Positions 49,896 to 61,962 of a stretch of 64,000 nt of DNA are shown in pieces (the first letter of the stretch is position 1; each line of letters starts with the position of its first letter). Origin of the DNA: Druceiella hillmani. Its lineage: Eukaryota > Arthropoda > Insecta > Lepidoptera > Hepialidae. A program made the translations under genes and the position numbers. The stretch covers positions 1,767,001 through 1,831,000 of the forward strand of contig JAYKKI010000038.1 of the NCBI GenBank assembly GCA_039881145.1. Reading direction: 5' to 3'. The notes beneath the pieces are model-generated. The model was not told the DNA's origin and made no database searches. It saw only the letters and a list, made by a program, of their open reading frames with translations.

Positions 49896-51027
49896 AAAAT
49901 ATTTTGTATTATAAAGCAAAATGGATTTGCTAAATCATCCATTGCGATATGAAGCATTATTTTGAGTTCTAACATACTTTAATAGTGTTTTAAGTGGTAA
50001 TATTCACCATAGACTTTGTATTAAAAATATAAATTTTACCACATATTCAATCTAAAACTAAATGATAATGTAAACTAAATGATATGCGAACTTATCAGGC
50101 GCCATGTCTAAAATAATATTTCTCATTTTCATATGTTGACTGAAAGTATTCATTTTGTCACTTGTAATGTTTAATAAAAACTTGTATTGTCTTAATAACT
50201 TACTAACTATTTGATTTTCTCAGTGACTAACTAAAATATTTTAATTTTTGTACCGAATAAAAATGATATTTTTATTCAATTTCTGTCTACATGATTGGTT
50301 TACTTTTACTTATGGGCAAGACAGACGACCTACAAATAGTTTGTGAATAAAAAGTAACATGATATTATACATTTTAAACCACTCTACATGCTTAAAGTGT
50401 TTTTTACTAACTGGCTAACCTTTCAAAGCATTCTATTTTATCAGACCTCATGTGGTTACTCTGCATATTATATTACAGTGAGTTATTACTATGGGTTCTC
50501 TACATTTTGTTATTCTTTATTTCTGTATTTTATTTTTGAACTGTATTTTTGTATTGTGTTACATTTCTCAACATATCTCTTAGATTTATTTTGAAATGTT
50601 ATATCACAGAATACCAGCGGAGTGAGTTTTATAGATCGGTGTACCGTTTTATAAACTAGGTATATTTAGATGGCTTTTGAAATTTAATAAATTTACTTCT
50701 TATAAATTCCATATTTACGTTTTGTCCCATATTTTTTAAAATTTTTAAATTTAAGGAACCTGAAATAGTTATGGAATTTTACAAAATCAAGTAGCTTTTG
50801 AAGATTCCAACGCTGTTATAAATATTAAAATGCTAATGATATATATTGCCTACGGCTGCATTATATAATTATCTATTAACATTCAATTTCTCACCATTTA
50901 TATTCTTTGGTAGTAGTTATTTTCTTTGTGATATGACATTTTATTTGTATATTTCGTTGTGGGTTCTTTAGTTTCAGTCTAAATAGGGAACAATAAGGAT
51001 TGTAATAAAAAGAATGAAGAAGAAACC

Positions 51028-51033
<6 letters not shown>
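49896..51033. other. AT-rich stretch, nothing recognised
   Basis: The frame at 50388-50594 is rich in F, Y and L from T-rich codons and has no motif. Confidence 0.35.

Positions 51034-51088
<55 letters not shown>
51034..51088. repeat. (TA)n microsatellite, about 55 bp
   Basis: Uninterrupted alternating TA run. Confidence 0.95.
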
Positions 51089-51090
<2 letters not shown>

Positions 51091-51522
51091 TTATAGGACT
51101 TTTACATCAATTAAACTAAATTAATTTCTACACTTCCGGTTATGTATTAATCCGTTCTTCTTCATAAATATTTATTTAGTGTGAGTCGCATTACTTATTT
51201 ATTCTTTAATTTTCACCTTTTTTTTCAATCTGTAAAAATTGCATAGTTTTCTTATTTTAAATCTCTTAAAATTATTTTTTATTTCCGCCGTTTTGATACA
51301 AATCTATTGAGAGAAAAGTTACGTACCGTATAGGAGTTTATAGACTATTTGATCTCTTGAATATATAGACAACACTCATGGTAGATTTCCTTCGTTTCAT
51401 TCGGTCATATTTTTGAAATAAGGGTAATACTGATTTTATACCTACGCCGATTTGCGAATAGATAATAACTTCAGTAAAATAATTTCAACCAGATTTTGAA
51501 TTTTTAGCGGTTTATGATAGTC
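51089..51522. other. AT-rich flank of the giant inverted repeat
   Basis: No coding signal. Similarity to the right arm begins at about 51523 (ATAGTATTTCTATTAAATTA). Confidence 0.35.
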
Positions 51523-54395
51523 ATAGTATTTCTATTAAATTACAAATATTAAAACATAAAGGTTATTTACTATTAAACTACAAATAATAAACGTAAATTT
51601 GAAACGTAAAAGTACCGAATCGTTCACTGGCGTAAAAAAAGTAATGTGTACTTACGTATGCGCGTTTAAAGTTATACTTCTTTTGCATAATAAAAGAACA
51701 TTGGAAAACCAGCAGAAAAATAAAATGTGGACCACTCATCTGTCAAATTCAATTAAAAATTTATAATATTAAATTTAAAAATAATTTGAAAATTAAATTG
51801 AATTATTTTGTTAAATTTGTTTATTATCAAATATCCACTATCGAATTTCAATTACTTAGAATAATAAAGTTGAACCTCTTACAATAGAATACCAGCATAA
51901 AAATAAACTATGATGTAACTACATTCACCTTATGAAAGAAATACGCATTTTTTCTCTTGTAAATTCATGATCGCCTGATAGCTGCGATAATTAGAACAAA
52001 TGCCACACAGTATAAATTTTGAATATCTAATAATCGCTTGTAACTACCATCAAATGAACTCTTTCATACTCATGTGTGCCTAGTACTTCGGATAAACGAA
52101 TCGATAAAAATAAATATTTAGTGAGAAACTTCATGGTATCATTTTAGTGTTGCATTGTTGCCAACTTCTTTTTATATTTTCACTCCCATTATTGTTTCTT
52201 AACATGCTTAAAGAAGTATAACTTCAATAATGGAGTGTCTTTCAGAAATTAATGGATTGAGGGTAATTGCTATAGTTTCCTGTAATCTTCTTGTCAGATT
52301 ACAGGAAAACTATAGCAACTACCCTCAATTCTCATCAGTTACCAACCTTGTTTTATCGTGATTTTTGGCTCAGTAGTTTCAGATATAAAAGTGTGATTTT
52401 ATACTATATTTTTGCTTATTTTTCTTATAAATAAGCAATGTGAAATATTAAAAGGATTTTTTGTATTCCTTATTAGAAGCCTTATTAAATGATTAAACAG
52501 ATGGGAATATTTCAAAATTGAATTATCGCCATAGTTTTTCTGTCACCTTTTCGTGGGCTTCTAAGAACCCATGTTTTTATTTAATTTAAGTTGAGTAGTT
52601 TTAAAAATAAGATGTGGGAGACAACTTTTTTGCGTATTTTTCAATATATCTCTAAAGATATAAAATATAAAATTATAGAAAAAAATATTTTTGTAACCTA
52701 TATAACTAGTTCTTTCAAATGACGGCCCGCACAATGTGTAGAAATAAAAAAAATTAGGTACTTAATTGGTCTTCCCTAAATTTCCAACTAAACGTTTTAG
52801 TATTAGCCAGTGCAGTATATTAATATATTTACTACTGTTAATGGGTTGGGTACTGGCTTAATATATTTTACTGCTGTGTTGTTTCTACGCGAAGCGTTTT
52901 CTTTGAAAAAGGACTGTAACGGGCATACCGATAGAAACGTAACCTTATAAGATGACTTGCTACCTTAAAAAAAAGTTTTAAGATACAGAGCACTGAAAGT
53001 ATTAAAATTTAAATGATAGCACCGACATTTCAAACAGAATTCTTATTTTTTTAATGTCAAGAAAAATTACTACAATTTAAAAAAATTTCCTTAATATTCC
53101 ATTTAAATTTTAAACTATTTTGTTCCTTTTATTTTGGAATAACTGGTTTCTTTCTAAGTTTTGCTCTTTTATCTTGAAAGTCGTTTTTCAAATTTATTAC
53201 TTTGTTTATTAAAAAATAATAAATATCAATATTTAGTAATGAGATTGATTACCTTTTGCATTGGATTCATTATAAGTCTACATTTTTGGAGCTTTTAAAC
53301 GACAAATATTATTTTATTTCTTTCTTCCCGTAAGATAACCACGAAATATGACTTTCTGGCGCTTTTGAATTTTTCACCTCATATTCTAATCGACAAAGAG
53401 TTAAAAAGGCTATTATTTCATACTTGAATTGTGGTTCACGATAAGGTAATTTACATATGGATATAGTCCTACTTTACTTCAGTGTAGAATTCATAAGTAT
53501 ATAACCCCAAAACTTTTAAAAAAAAATTTGTAATTTTATCTTGCTTTTTTCAGAATTTTTCAAACATTTCTGAGCTAATATTCTAATTTTTATGTAAATA
53601 AAATAAATATTCACACGAGTATTTCAAAATAACCATGTTTAATTGGTAATATATCTTATAAATTTTTCTACACATATCGTCACATGCCATGTATACACAT
53701 AATATGAACATTGAAGTCAGTTGCTCTTCTCAGTTCATGATATAAATAAAATTTTATCAAAAATAAGAGTAGGAAAATTGTCTTTTTATTTATTATGAAT
53801 TATTCGCTATACATTACTTCGATTGGTCTAATATTTTTTCTATATTATTGTGGTCTATATCAGAAAATCAGTAAACAACAAACACAGTGGAATTCTATAT
53901 ATTACTCATAAGTATGCAGTGTAAGTGTTTTTCATTTTCAGTTCCATATTTAATCCTTATTTAAGTTCAACACAAAGTTAAACGAAATTAATTAAATGTA
54001 AAGGAAAAAAAATAATTAATAAGTTATATTATTTTCAAAATAATGCTTAAAAGTTTCAATAAAAAGCATATTTGGGACAAATGAAAATTCAATGGTTTTC
54101 ACGAATTCCTAATAATTCTGAACGTTATAGCACTACGAAAATAATATTTTGCATAAATTACAACTTACATCTACTGTCGATCTTCTTATAGAACATAAAA
54201 TTATTTGAACGAATAATTATTTGCCTAAATTGCTTACTCTTTTATTATACTTGTTTACATGGATTTTTGTGCCAAATAAACCTTTTGTATAATTCTCAAC
54301 GATATTTTCATTTACTGGCAGTTTGTACGATATTATTATTTGTATGCCATAAATTCTTCATTTACGACATTATTGTATTTTGATTTCCGATTTGA
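51523..54395 (+). repeat. Giant inverted repeat A, left arm (about 2.87 kb)
   Basis: From ATAGTATTTCTATTAAATTA to TGATTTCCGATT the sequence is the reverse complement of 54807-57676. I compared several stretches, including the outer 80 bp, the hairpin at 52256-52329 and the inner 250 bp, and saw no difference in those. The arm is ordinary AT-rich DNA with no recognised gene. Its lack of divergence implies very recent origin, ongoing gene conversion, or an assembly effect. Confidence 0.95.
52256..52329. repeat. 33-bp hairpin inside the left arm
   Basis: ATTGAGGGTAATTGCTATAG followed by TTTCCTGTAATCT pairs with AGATTACAGGAAAACTATAG followed by CAACTACCCTCAAT around a 7-nt loop (TCTTGTC or close to it). 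There is one mismatch and one bulge. The mirrored copy lies at 56871-56944. It resembles a small MITE or a hairpin precursor. Confidence 0.85.
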
Positions 54396-54806
54396 TCTAT
54401 TGTGTTTATGGGATGCACTTAAACAATTTTTTATAATACAGGATGGCATTTTAACGCGTTCGTCGATTTAGAAAATAAAATCTACGCTATTGTCAGGCGT
54501 CTAGCAACAGACTGATTGAAACGCGGCATAATTTTAGCGGGGTCACATTTTGGTCGAACATTACTGCTCTATATATTTCTGACTCGTAGTGTTCAAGTGA
54601 ATTTCTCAGAATCTAAGTATAAATAAATTCAGTTAGGAAAAATGTTAAGAACTAAGCCAAAAAAAGTTTTTATTTCTAATATAAATGCGATTTAAATGAG
54701 TTATTCCCTTGACATGTAATAAGAACCACTTATTTTATTACCTATAACTTTAAATTCATATCCTTTGAAAAAAATAAATAAATGTTTTATGGGCATGAAA
54801 TAATGA
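54396..54806. other. Single-copy core of inverted repeat A (about 410 bp)
   Basis: The unique spacer includes a GC-richer patch (CGCGTTCGTCG, AAACGCGGCATAATTTTAGC) near 54455-54545. No coding frame recognised. A real spacer argues against a simple foldback sequencing artefact, which would normally have none. Confidence 0.8.
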
Positions 54807-57676
54807 ATCGGAAATCAAAATACAATAATGTCGTAAATGAAGAATTTATGGCATACAAATAATAATATCGTACAAACTGCCAGTAAATGAAAATATCGTT
54901 GAGAATTATACAAAAGGTTTATTTGGCACAAAAATCCATGTAAACAAGTATAATAAAAGAGTAAGCAATTTAGGCAAATAATTATTCGTTCAAATAATTT
55001 TATGTTCTATAAGAAGATCGACAGTAGATGTAAGTTGTAATTTATGCAAAATATTATTTTCGTAGTGCTATAACGTTCAGAATTATTAGGAATTCGTGAA
55101 AACCATTGAATTTTCATTTGTCCCAAATATGCTTTTTATTGAAACTTTTAAGCATTATTTTGAAAATAATATAACTTATTAATTATTTTTTTTCCTTTAC
55201 ATTTAATTAATTTCGTTTAACTTTGTGTTGAACTTAAATAAGGATTAAATATGGAACTGAAAATGAAAAACACTTACACTGCATACTTATGAGTAATATA
55301 TAGAATTCCACTGTGTTTGTTGTTTACTGATTTTCTGATATAGACCACAATAATATAGAAAAAATATTAGACCAATCGAAGTAATGTATAGCGAATAATT
55401 CATAATAAATAAAAAGACAATTTTCCTACTCTTATTTTTGATAAAATTTTATTTATATCATGAACTGAGAAGAGCAACTGACTTCAATGTTCATATTATG
55501 TGTATACATGGCATGTGACGATATGTGTAGAAAAATTTATAAGATATATTACCAATTAAACATGGTTATTTTGAAATACTCGTGTGAATATTTATTTTAT
55601 TTACATAAAAATTAGAATATTAGCTCAGAAATGTTTGAAAAATTCTGAAAAAAGCAAGATAAAATTACAAATTTTTTTTTAAAAGTTTTGGGGTTATATA
55701 CTTATGAATTCTACACTGAAGTAAAGTAGGACTATATCCATATGTAAATTACCTTATCGTGAACCACAATTCAAGTATGAAATAATAGCCTTTTTAACTC
55801 TTTGTCGATTAGAATATGAGGTGAAAAATTCAAAAGCGCCAGAAAGTCATATTTCGTGGTTATCTTACGGGAAGAAAGAAATAAAATAATATTTGTCGTT
55901 TAAAAGCTCCAAAAATGTAGACTTATAATGAATCCAATGCAAAAGGTAATCAATCTCATTACTAAATATTGATATTTATTATTTTTTAATAAACAAAGTA
56001 ATAAATTTGAAAAACGACTTTCAAGATAAAAGAGCAAAACTTAGAAAGAAACCAGTTATTCCAAAATAAAAGGAACAAAATAGTTTAAAATTTAAATGGA
56101 ATATTAAGGAAATTTTTTTAAATTGTAGTAATTTTTCTTGACATTAAAAAAATAAGAATTCTGTTTGAAATGTCGGTGCTATCATTTAAATTTTAATACT
56201 TTCAGTGCTCTGTATCTTAAAACTTTTTTTTAAGGTAGCAAGTCATCTTATAAGGTTACGTTTCTATCGGTATGCCCGTTACAGTCCTTTTTCAAAGAAA
56301 ACGCTTCGCGTAGAAACAACACAGCAGTAAAATATATTAAGCCAGTACCCAACCCATTAACAGTAGTAAATATATTAATATACTGCACTGGCTAATACTA
56401 AAACGTTTAGTTGGAAATTTAGGGAAGACCAATTAAGTACCTAATTTTTTTTATTTCTACACATTGTGCGGGCCGTCATTTGAAAGAACTAGTTATATAG
56501 GTTACAAAAATATTTTTTTCTATAATTTTATATTTTATATCTTTAGAGATATATTGAAAAATACGCAAAAAAGTTGTCTCCCACATCTTATTTTTAAAAC
56601 TACTCAACTTAAATTAAATAAAAACATGGGTTCTTAGAAGCCCACGAAAAGGTGACAGAAAAACTATGGCGATAATTCAATTTTGAAATATTCCCATCTG
56701 TTTAATCATTTAATAAGGCTTCTAATAAGGAATACAAAAAATCCTTTTAATATTTCACATTGCTTATTTATAAGAAAAATAAGCAAAAATATAGTATAAA
56801 ATCACACTTTTATATCTGAAACTACTGAGCCAAAAATCACGATAAAACAAGGTTGGTAACTGATGAGAATTGAGGGTAGTTGCTATAGTTTTCCTGTAAT
56901 CTGACAAGAAGATTACAGGAAACTATAGCAATTACCCTCAATCCATTAATTTCTGAAAGACACTCCATTATTGAAGTTATACTTCTTTAAGCATGTTAAG
57001 AAACAATAATGGGAGTGAAAATATAAAAAGAAGTTGGCAACAATGCAACACTAAAATGATACCATGAAGTTTCTCACTAAATATTTATTTTTATCGATTC
57101 GTTTATCCGAAGTACTAGGCACACATGAGTATGAAAGAGTTCATTTGATGGTAGTTACAAGCGATTATTAGATATTCAAAATTTATACTGTGTGGCATTT
57201 GTTCTAATTATCGCAGCTATCAGGCGATCATGAATTTACAAGAGAAAAAATGCGTATTTCTTTCATAAGGTGAATGTAGTTACATCATAGTTTATTTTTA
57301 TGCTGGTATTCTATTGTAAGAGGTTCAACTTTATTATTCTAAGTAATTGAAATTCGATAGTGGATATTTGATAATAAACAAATTTAACAAAATAATTCAA
57401 TTTAATTTTCAAATTATTTTTAAATTTAATATTATAAATTTTTAATTGAATTTGACAGATGAGTGGTCCACATTTTATTTTTCTGCTGGTTTTCCAATGT
57501 TCTTTTATTATGCAAAAGAAGTATAACTTTAAACGCGCATACGTAAGTACACATTACTTTTTTTACGCCAGTGAACGATTCGGTACTTTTACGTTTCAAA
57601 TTTACGTTTATTATTTGTAGTTTAATAGTAAATAACCTTTATGTTTTAATATTTGTAATTTAATAGAAATACTATA
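54807..57676 (-). repeat. Giant inverted repeat A, right arm (about 2.87 kb)
   Basis: Reverse complement of the left arm, ending with TAATAGAAATACTAT at about 57676. Outside it TATGCTTAAATG has no counterpart left of 51523. No clear target-site duplication flanks the two arms. Confidence 0.95.
56871..56944. repeat. 33-bp hairpin inside the right arm
   Basis: Mirror copy of the hairpin at 52256-52329, with the same mismatch and bulge. Confidence 0.85.
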
Positions 57677-57694
57677 TATGCTTAAATGATTATA

Positions 57695-57730
57695 ATTTCC
57701 AAAATGTGTAGGGAACCTTTGAAGTGCGAT
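57695..57730 (+). repeat. Lepidopteran-type repeat tail, second copy
   Basis: AAAATGTGTAGGGAACCTTT followed by GAAGTGCGATTTCTACTCG resembles the tail noted at 40430-40470. It sits about 20 bp outside the giant inverted repeat. Confidence 0.35.
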
Positions 57731-57956
57731 TTCTACTCGTCCTTGATAAGTTTTATTTAATGAAAATATGGATAATATAACTTTAACATTCGTGGTTTTT
57801 TTCACGATAGCGTATATATATGAGGTAATAATACAACATAACATACGATGTATAATTAATAATAACACACTCATTTTTGTGGAAAAAAAGCAAATAAAAT
57901 TTTGTTTCTTTCTTTTAGTAAAAGCTTTTATTTAAAGCTTAAAATCATATTACACT

Positions 57957-58446
57957 TGCAAAATTCAATTCCTCACATAGAAAGCAAAGAAAAAAAAATC
58001 TTTGCGAATATTTTGAACGAGTGTTACGAGGTACTTTGTGAGCAACATAGAAGGTAACTTCATTTTAATGCGGACACTTGAATGACCACCGCAAACAGAA
58101 AAGGAACTAAGCTATTAGCAAAATTAAATTCTACACATGGAAAGCAAAGAAAAAATAATAATCTCTGCGAATATTTTGAACGAGTGTTACGAGGTACTTT
58201 GTAAGTAACGTAGAAGGTAACTTCATTTCAATGCGGACACTTGAATGACCATCGCAAACAGAAAAGGAACTAAGTTATTAACAAAATTCAATTCTACACA
58301 TGGAAAGCAAAGAAAAAAAATAATCTCTGCGAATATTTTGAACGAGTGTTACGAGGTACTTTGTGAGCAACGTAGAAGGTAACTTCATTTCAGTGCGGAC
58401 ACTTGAATGACCACCGCAAACAGAAAAGGAACTATATTATTAGCAC
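57957..58446. repeat. Tandem repeat, 3 copies of about 162 bp
   Basis: Three units begin AAAATTCAATTC at about 57959, 58121 and 58283. Each contains GGAAAGCAAAGAAAAAA, GCGAATATTTTGAACGAGTG, TTACGAGGTACTTTGTGAGC, GAAGGTAACTTCATTT, GCGGACACTTGAATGACCAC and GCAAACAGAAAAGGAACTA. Units differ by a few substitutions and by the length of an A tract. A higher-identity local tandem duplication of satellite type; no coding frame spans it. Confidence 0.95.
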
Positions 58447-58664
58447 AATGCAGCAGCTGCTATTGTCCTCGGTATCTATTGACGTATTGACGTATTGATT
58501 TCATTAAATCAATGCTTTCTTGTTTGTCGCGGAAGCCTAAACATTTATGAATCCTTTATGAAGTAATTTTAATCACGTTTAATGACAGTTTGAAACCTAA
58601 ACTTTTGAGATTAATATAAACCTGTAACCGATAATTAATATATTCTTAGACAAATATAATGGAT
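58447..58664. other. Short spacer
   Basis: Contains a duplicated TTGACGTATTGACGTATTGA. No gene. Confidence 0.4.
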
Positions 58665-58880
58665 ACCCTCATTATGGATCAGATTCTCTACGACGTATAA
58701 TCCAAAATGAGGATATTCGTGAGAACTCGTAGGACTTACATTGTGTTTTCAATACAGCGTAAGAGGCCGTTGACCGTAAAAAAGTTTTCGAATGGCGACT
58801 AAAATAGTCGAAGGTCGAAGTTTCGAATAATCCCCGCTAGGTGGTATGATGATATGGTAAAAGTAACGGGAAGCCATTTA
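58665..58880 (+). pseudogene. LINE ORF2 C-terminal relic
   Basis: Plus-strand frames read LRRIIQNEDIRENS then a stop, then KVFEWRLK, a stop, SKVEVSNNPR, and after a one-base shift PARWYDDMVKVTGSHLK. The order 'RIRNEDIRRRT..KVLEWRPR..GRPPARWTDDLVKVAGS' is typical of the region behind the reverse-transcriptase domain of abundant lepidopteran LINEs (from memory). Stops and at least one frameshift show long decay. The part between NS and KVFEW is reduced compared with relatives. It differs from the fragment at 27905-28036 and is probably another family or a much older copy. Confidence 0.6.
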
Positions 58881-59080
58881 AAAATAGAGAAAAAACAAAA
58901 GTTAAATTCACCTATGTCGAACACTGCTATTGCCTTTACGTCTCTACGGTCTACGTCTTGAGAAATTTCTCATACTTTTTATTTCCAAACCAAATACATA
59001 TTTCCATAAACATTTTGTTACTATTCACGCTGATAAGTTACAGAACAAGTTCAATTCCGACCCCACACTTTCACCGCTCT
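58881..59080. other. Spacer between LINE relic and inverted-end element
   Basis: Covered by an open frame at 58930-59229 that runs into the next element. No domain; not called a gene. Confidence 0.35.
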
Positions 59081-60232
59081 TTTTAACCGACTTCAAAAAA
59101 AGGAGGAGGTTCTCAATTAGTCGGAATCTTTTTTTATGTATATTCAGCGATAATTCTTCACTGGGTGGACCGATTTCGATTTTTATTTTTTCATTTGAAA
59201 GAAGGTACTTCAGAGGTAGCCTCATATAAATATGATGATGGTTTGATGGTAAAGTCCAGTAATGAACGTTGGAACTCCATAAGAAATGGGAGTAAATCAA
59301 CCATGAGCCAAAATACTTACTACGGGTAATTATTATTTTGCAAAAAGTAACTACACCACTTACTAGGTCAGGGTCTGGTGACAAGTTTTGGAGATGAATA
59401 ATGGAATTCCTTAACGGATGATAATAAATCAACAGTGATTAATAATATTTACTACTAGTAGTTGTTACATTGCAAAACAATTATAAAGTCGACCAGCTCA
59501 GCGTCGTGGTTAAAGTTATTTGCTACGGATACTTTTTACTTTGCAAAGTAACTACGCCACTTTTCAGATCAAGGTCTGATGAAAAGTTTTGGAGATGAAC
59601 GATGAAACTCCCTAACGGATGTTAGTAAATCAAAAGTATTTCAAGATATTTGCTACTGACAGTTTTTAAATTGTAAAATAACTACACTATCGACCAGGTC
59701 AGGGTCTAATGATGACTTTTGAAGATGGAGAATAGAATTTCTCAACAGATAACAGCTGACCATTAACGGCTACTACTGTCGCTTAATTCTGTGTGTTGTT
59801 AATAACTATCTAGGGATTACAGGATTTAAGGATGACATTACCTATGTACTAGTTTTTGCCCGTGACTTTAATATGTATGCTATATTCTAAGAAAATAATT
59901 GAATGTTGGTTAAAGTGTGATGATTAATTTATTAATCACTTAAAATTCTGAAACAAATATCTTTTAAAAATCGAATGTAAAATTAATATTTCAAATATGC
60001 CCTTTATTAATATATTTTATATTGTTAGCACATTATAAGTTAAAGTTTTTAATTTACATCCTAAATGAAATTAAATTTTTAATTTTAAGTTGGTCGACAG
60101 TGTTGTCAGTTGCAGTCGACAGTAAAAATAACTAACTTAGATATTTTGTGTTTGCGAATAAGAAGGTACCTGTTTTGAGTTAATTATTTTTTACTTTTTA
60201 GTGCCTCCTTTTTTGAAGTCTATTTTTTAAAA
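59081..60232. mobile_element. Lepidopteran inverted-end element (GACTTCAAAAAA ends)
   Basis: Left end TTTTAACCGACTTCAAAAAA then AGGAGGAGG. Right end GCCTCCTTTTTTGAAGTC then TATTTTTTAA, its diverged reverse complement. After the left end come TTCTCAATTAGTCGGAATCT then TTTTTTATGTATATTCAGCG, and CACTGGGTGGACCGATTTCG then ATTTTTATTTTTTC. This phrase order is that of a repeat found in great numbers in moths and butterflies (from memory). Inside are diverged tandem units (59335-59760). No transposase is encoded, so it is non-autonomous. The frames on both strands here (58930-59229, 59025-59432) are by-products. Confidence 0.65.
59335..59760. repeat. Diverged minisatellite inside the element, about 130-190 bp units
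   Basis: Units start near 59338, 59551 and 59677, with a shortened one near 59472. They share: CAAAGTAACTACxCCACTT, ACCAGGTCAGGGTCTxxTGA, AAGTTTTGGAGATGAA, AACTCCCTAACGGATG, TAGTAAATCAAAAGT, then ATTTGCTACTGAC. Strong divergence shows that the array is old. Confidence 0.75.
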
Positions 60233-60966
60233 GATCGACTTCTTAAAATCAAATCAAAAGATCGATACTTTATAAGCATTCAAAATTTGTTTAAAAATAT
60301 CATACTTCTTCTAACTTTACACTCCACATTCCGTTTCCCTTGACATCCCTCTATTTTATTCTTTCTTCTTTCTTTTTGTGTTTTCTCTAATTACAATTTT
60401 ATAAGCACTTATTCTATAAATTTGTAAACGCACTGTAATTCTAGTTAATTGTAAGAGATTAAGTAAGAGAATTATAGCAAGAAGTCCGCCTGATAATTAT
60501 TTAACAAATTAGTAAACAGATAAACAAGACAATATTTCTTTATGAAGTAAAAAGATTTGTAATACGTGACTATGAATAAAAACCTAGACACTTTTCACTA
60601 GTTGTCTTATTTGACGCATGCGAAGTTTTATAATTATTGAACATCAGCTATTTTTTTTAAAAAATATTTCTTCGTGTTCTTCATATCTTTTGCTTTAGAC
60701 TAAATCTGTGTACTTTAGCAACTTTTTCAAAATATGAGAATATATAGAAAATAAAAGATATTTTGGTTAGATGTAATAGCTCCTACCAATAAGTCTACCA
60801 AGTGTACCCAATGTGTACATAAAAGTTCATCTATAAAAAAAATTGTATAATGAAAATTGCATATTCCGCCTTGTTACTTACGATTAATTTAGAACACTTA
60901 ACGATGGTTTGATAACAATATGGAAACTGAAACAACCTACATCAGGATAAACATTTCACTATTTCC
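60233..60966. other. AT-rich stretch, nothing recognised
   Basis: Starts with a further AGATCGACTTC motif near 60231-60242. No coding signal. Confidence 0.35.
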
Positions 60967-61191
60967 TTAACGTACTTCGAGTAAGACATACGAAGTTGTA
61001 GATACACGGAAAAAGTTAAAGTTATCTATAAATCCATCTCCCATAATTGACGGTTTGCACGCAGCCGAAGCCGCACGGATCGGTGTGAACGATTCGTCGT
61101 AAATTGGAATCGACGCGCCGAATTTTTCTGCAGCTTTTTTATTCAATCGCGCCATCGAGTTTTTATTGTTAAGATTTCTGCGTTGTTTCAC
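60967..61191 (-). CDS. Possible host coding exon, unidentified
   Basis: The minus-strand frame reads KQVKQRRNLNNKNSMARLNK, KAAEKFGASIPIYDESFTPI, RAASAACKPSIMGDGFID, then turns AT-rich. From about 61190 to 61030 the codons prefer G or C in third position (GCG, TCG, GGC, CCG), unlike the surrounding DNA and unlike the transposon relics. This is the profile of a conserved insect exon with a basic, alanine-rich segment. It lies alone: the next in-frame stop upstream is close (AAATAG near 61200), the acceptor-like CAAAGCAG is weak, and GAAGTACGT near 60970 would be a fair donor. It could also be a retrocopied or duplicated exon. I do not recognise the protein. Of the small frames in the window it is the most gene-like. 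Confidence 0.4.
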   Translation of the reverse strand: MKQRRNLNNKNSMARLNKKAAEKFGASIPIYDESFTPIRAASAACKPSIMGDGFIDNFNFFRVSTTSYVLLEVR

Positions 61192-61960
61192 CTGCTTTGC
61201 TATTTTTATATATATACGTTTTATGTAAATAATTTATTTTACCGAATATAAAACTTTCAATATTGGGTAACAAGCGCATGTCTTACATATAAAGATGGTA
61301 TTTATGTAGACCTTTGTTACGCATATGTATTTGCATATATATATAACATACTGTACATAAAGTTCCAAATATTGCGCGAACAATAGTCAGTAAAAGGATA
61401 CAGTAATGTTAATATTATTTTATAAAAGTAGAAAATGTATATTTTATTAGTGTCTTCCAAAAATGCACATAATTAGATAAGGAGTGAGATATAACCTGTT
61501 TTATAAAGATTTGGTCTGATATATAAAATGGAAAGTTTTTAAGAAGATTACAAAGGCTGGTTATGTACGACTAACGGAAAATGTTAGTTAAAAAATCCAT
61601 AAATAACTCAAGATGAAAATATATGTCGTAATTTTTAAAAGAAAATTATAATAGAACATGTCCTCATCGATACTGTTCTTAACTCAATCGAGGACTATTT
61701 ATGGCAAAAAGGAAAAATATATTAGTGTAATAATACATAAAATTATAACGAAACGAATATAATAATAAATAAAAACGAAAAACTTAAATAGTTAACTGTA
61801 GATCGTAATGCGCATTATATTTCCATAGTTTTCCGTGCATTTATTAACATTCACGTTTAATTTTTTGTCGCTGTGTTAAACGGTCATATAAGAGCTTTTT
61901 ACTCAGTTTGAACTTGTTTATATGACAATATTGTCAAATAATATCGATATTATAGAGACT
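61192..61960. other. AT-rich stretch, nothing recognised
   Basis: No second exon to accompany the segment at 60967-61191 was found here. Confidence 0.35.
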
Positions 61961-61962
61961 CA

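Noticed and set aside
57611..57874. 87-codon minus-strand frame
   Set aside because: It crosses the outer boundary of the giant inverted repeat and a dispersed-repeat tail, so it is not a conserved gene.
57957..58446. CRISPR array, from three regularly spaced repeats
   Set aside because: The whole 162-bp unit is repeated without variable spacers, and the DNA is of an insect.
58930..59432. Frames of 99 and 135 codons on opposite strands
   Set aside because: They lie across the end of the GACTTC-ended repeat and are by-products of that repeat.
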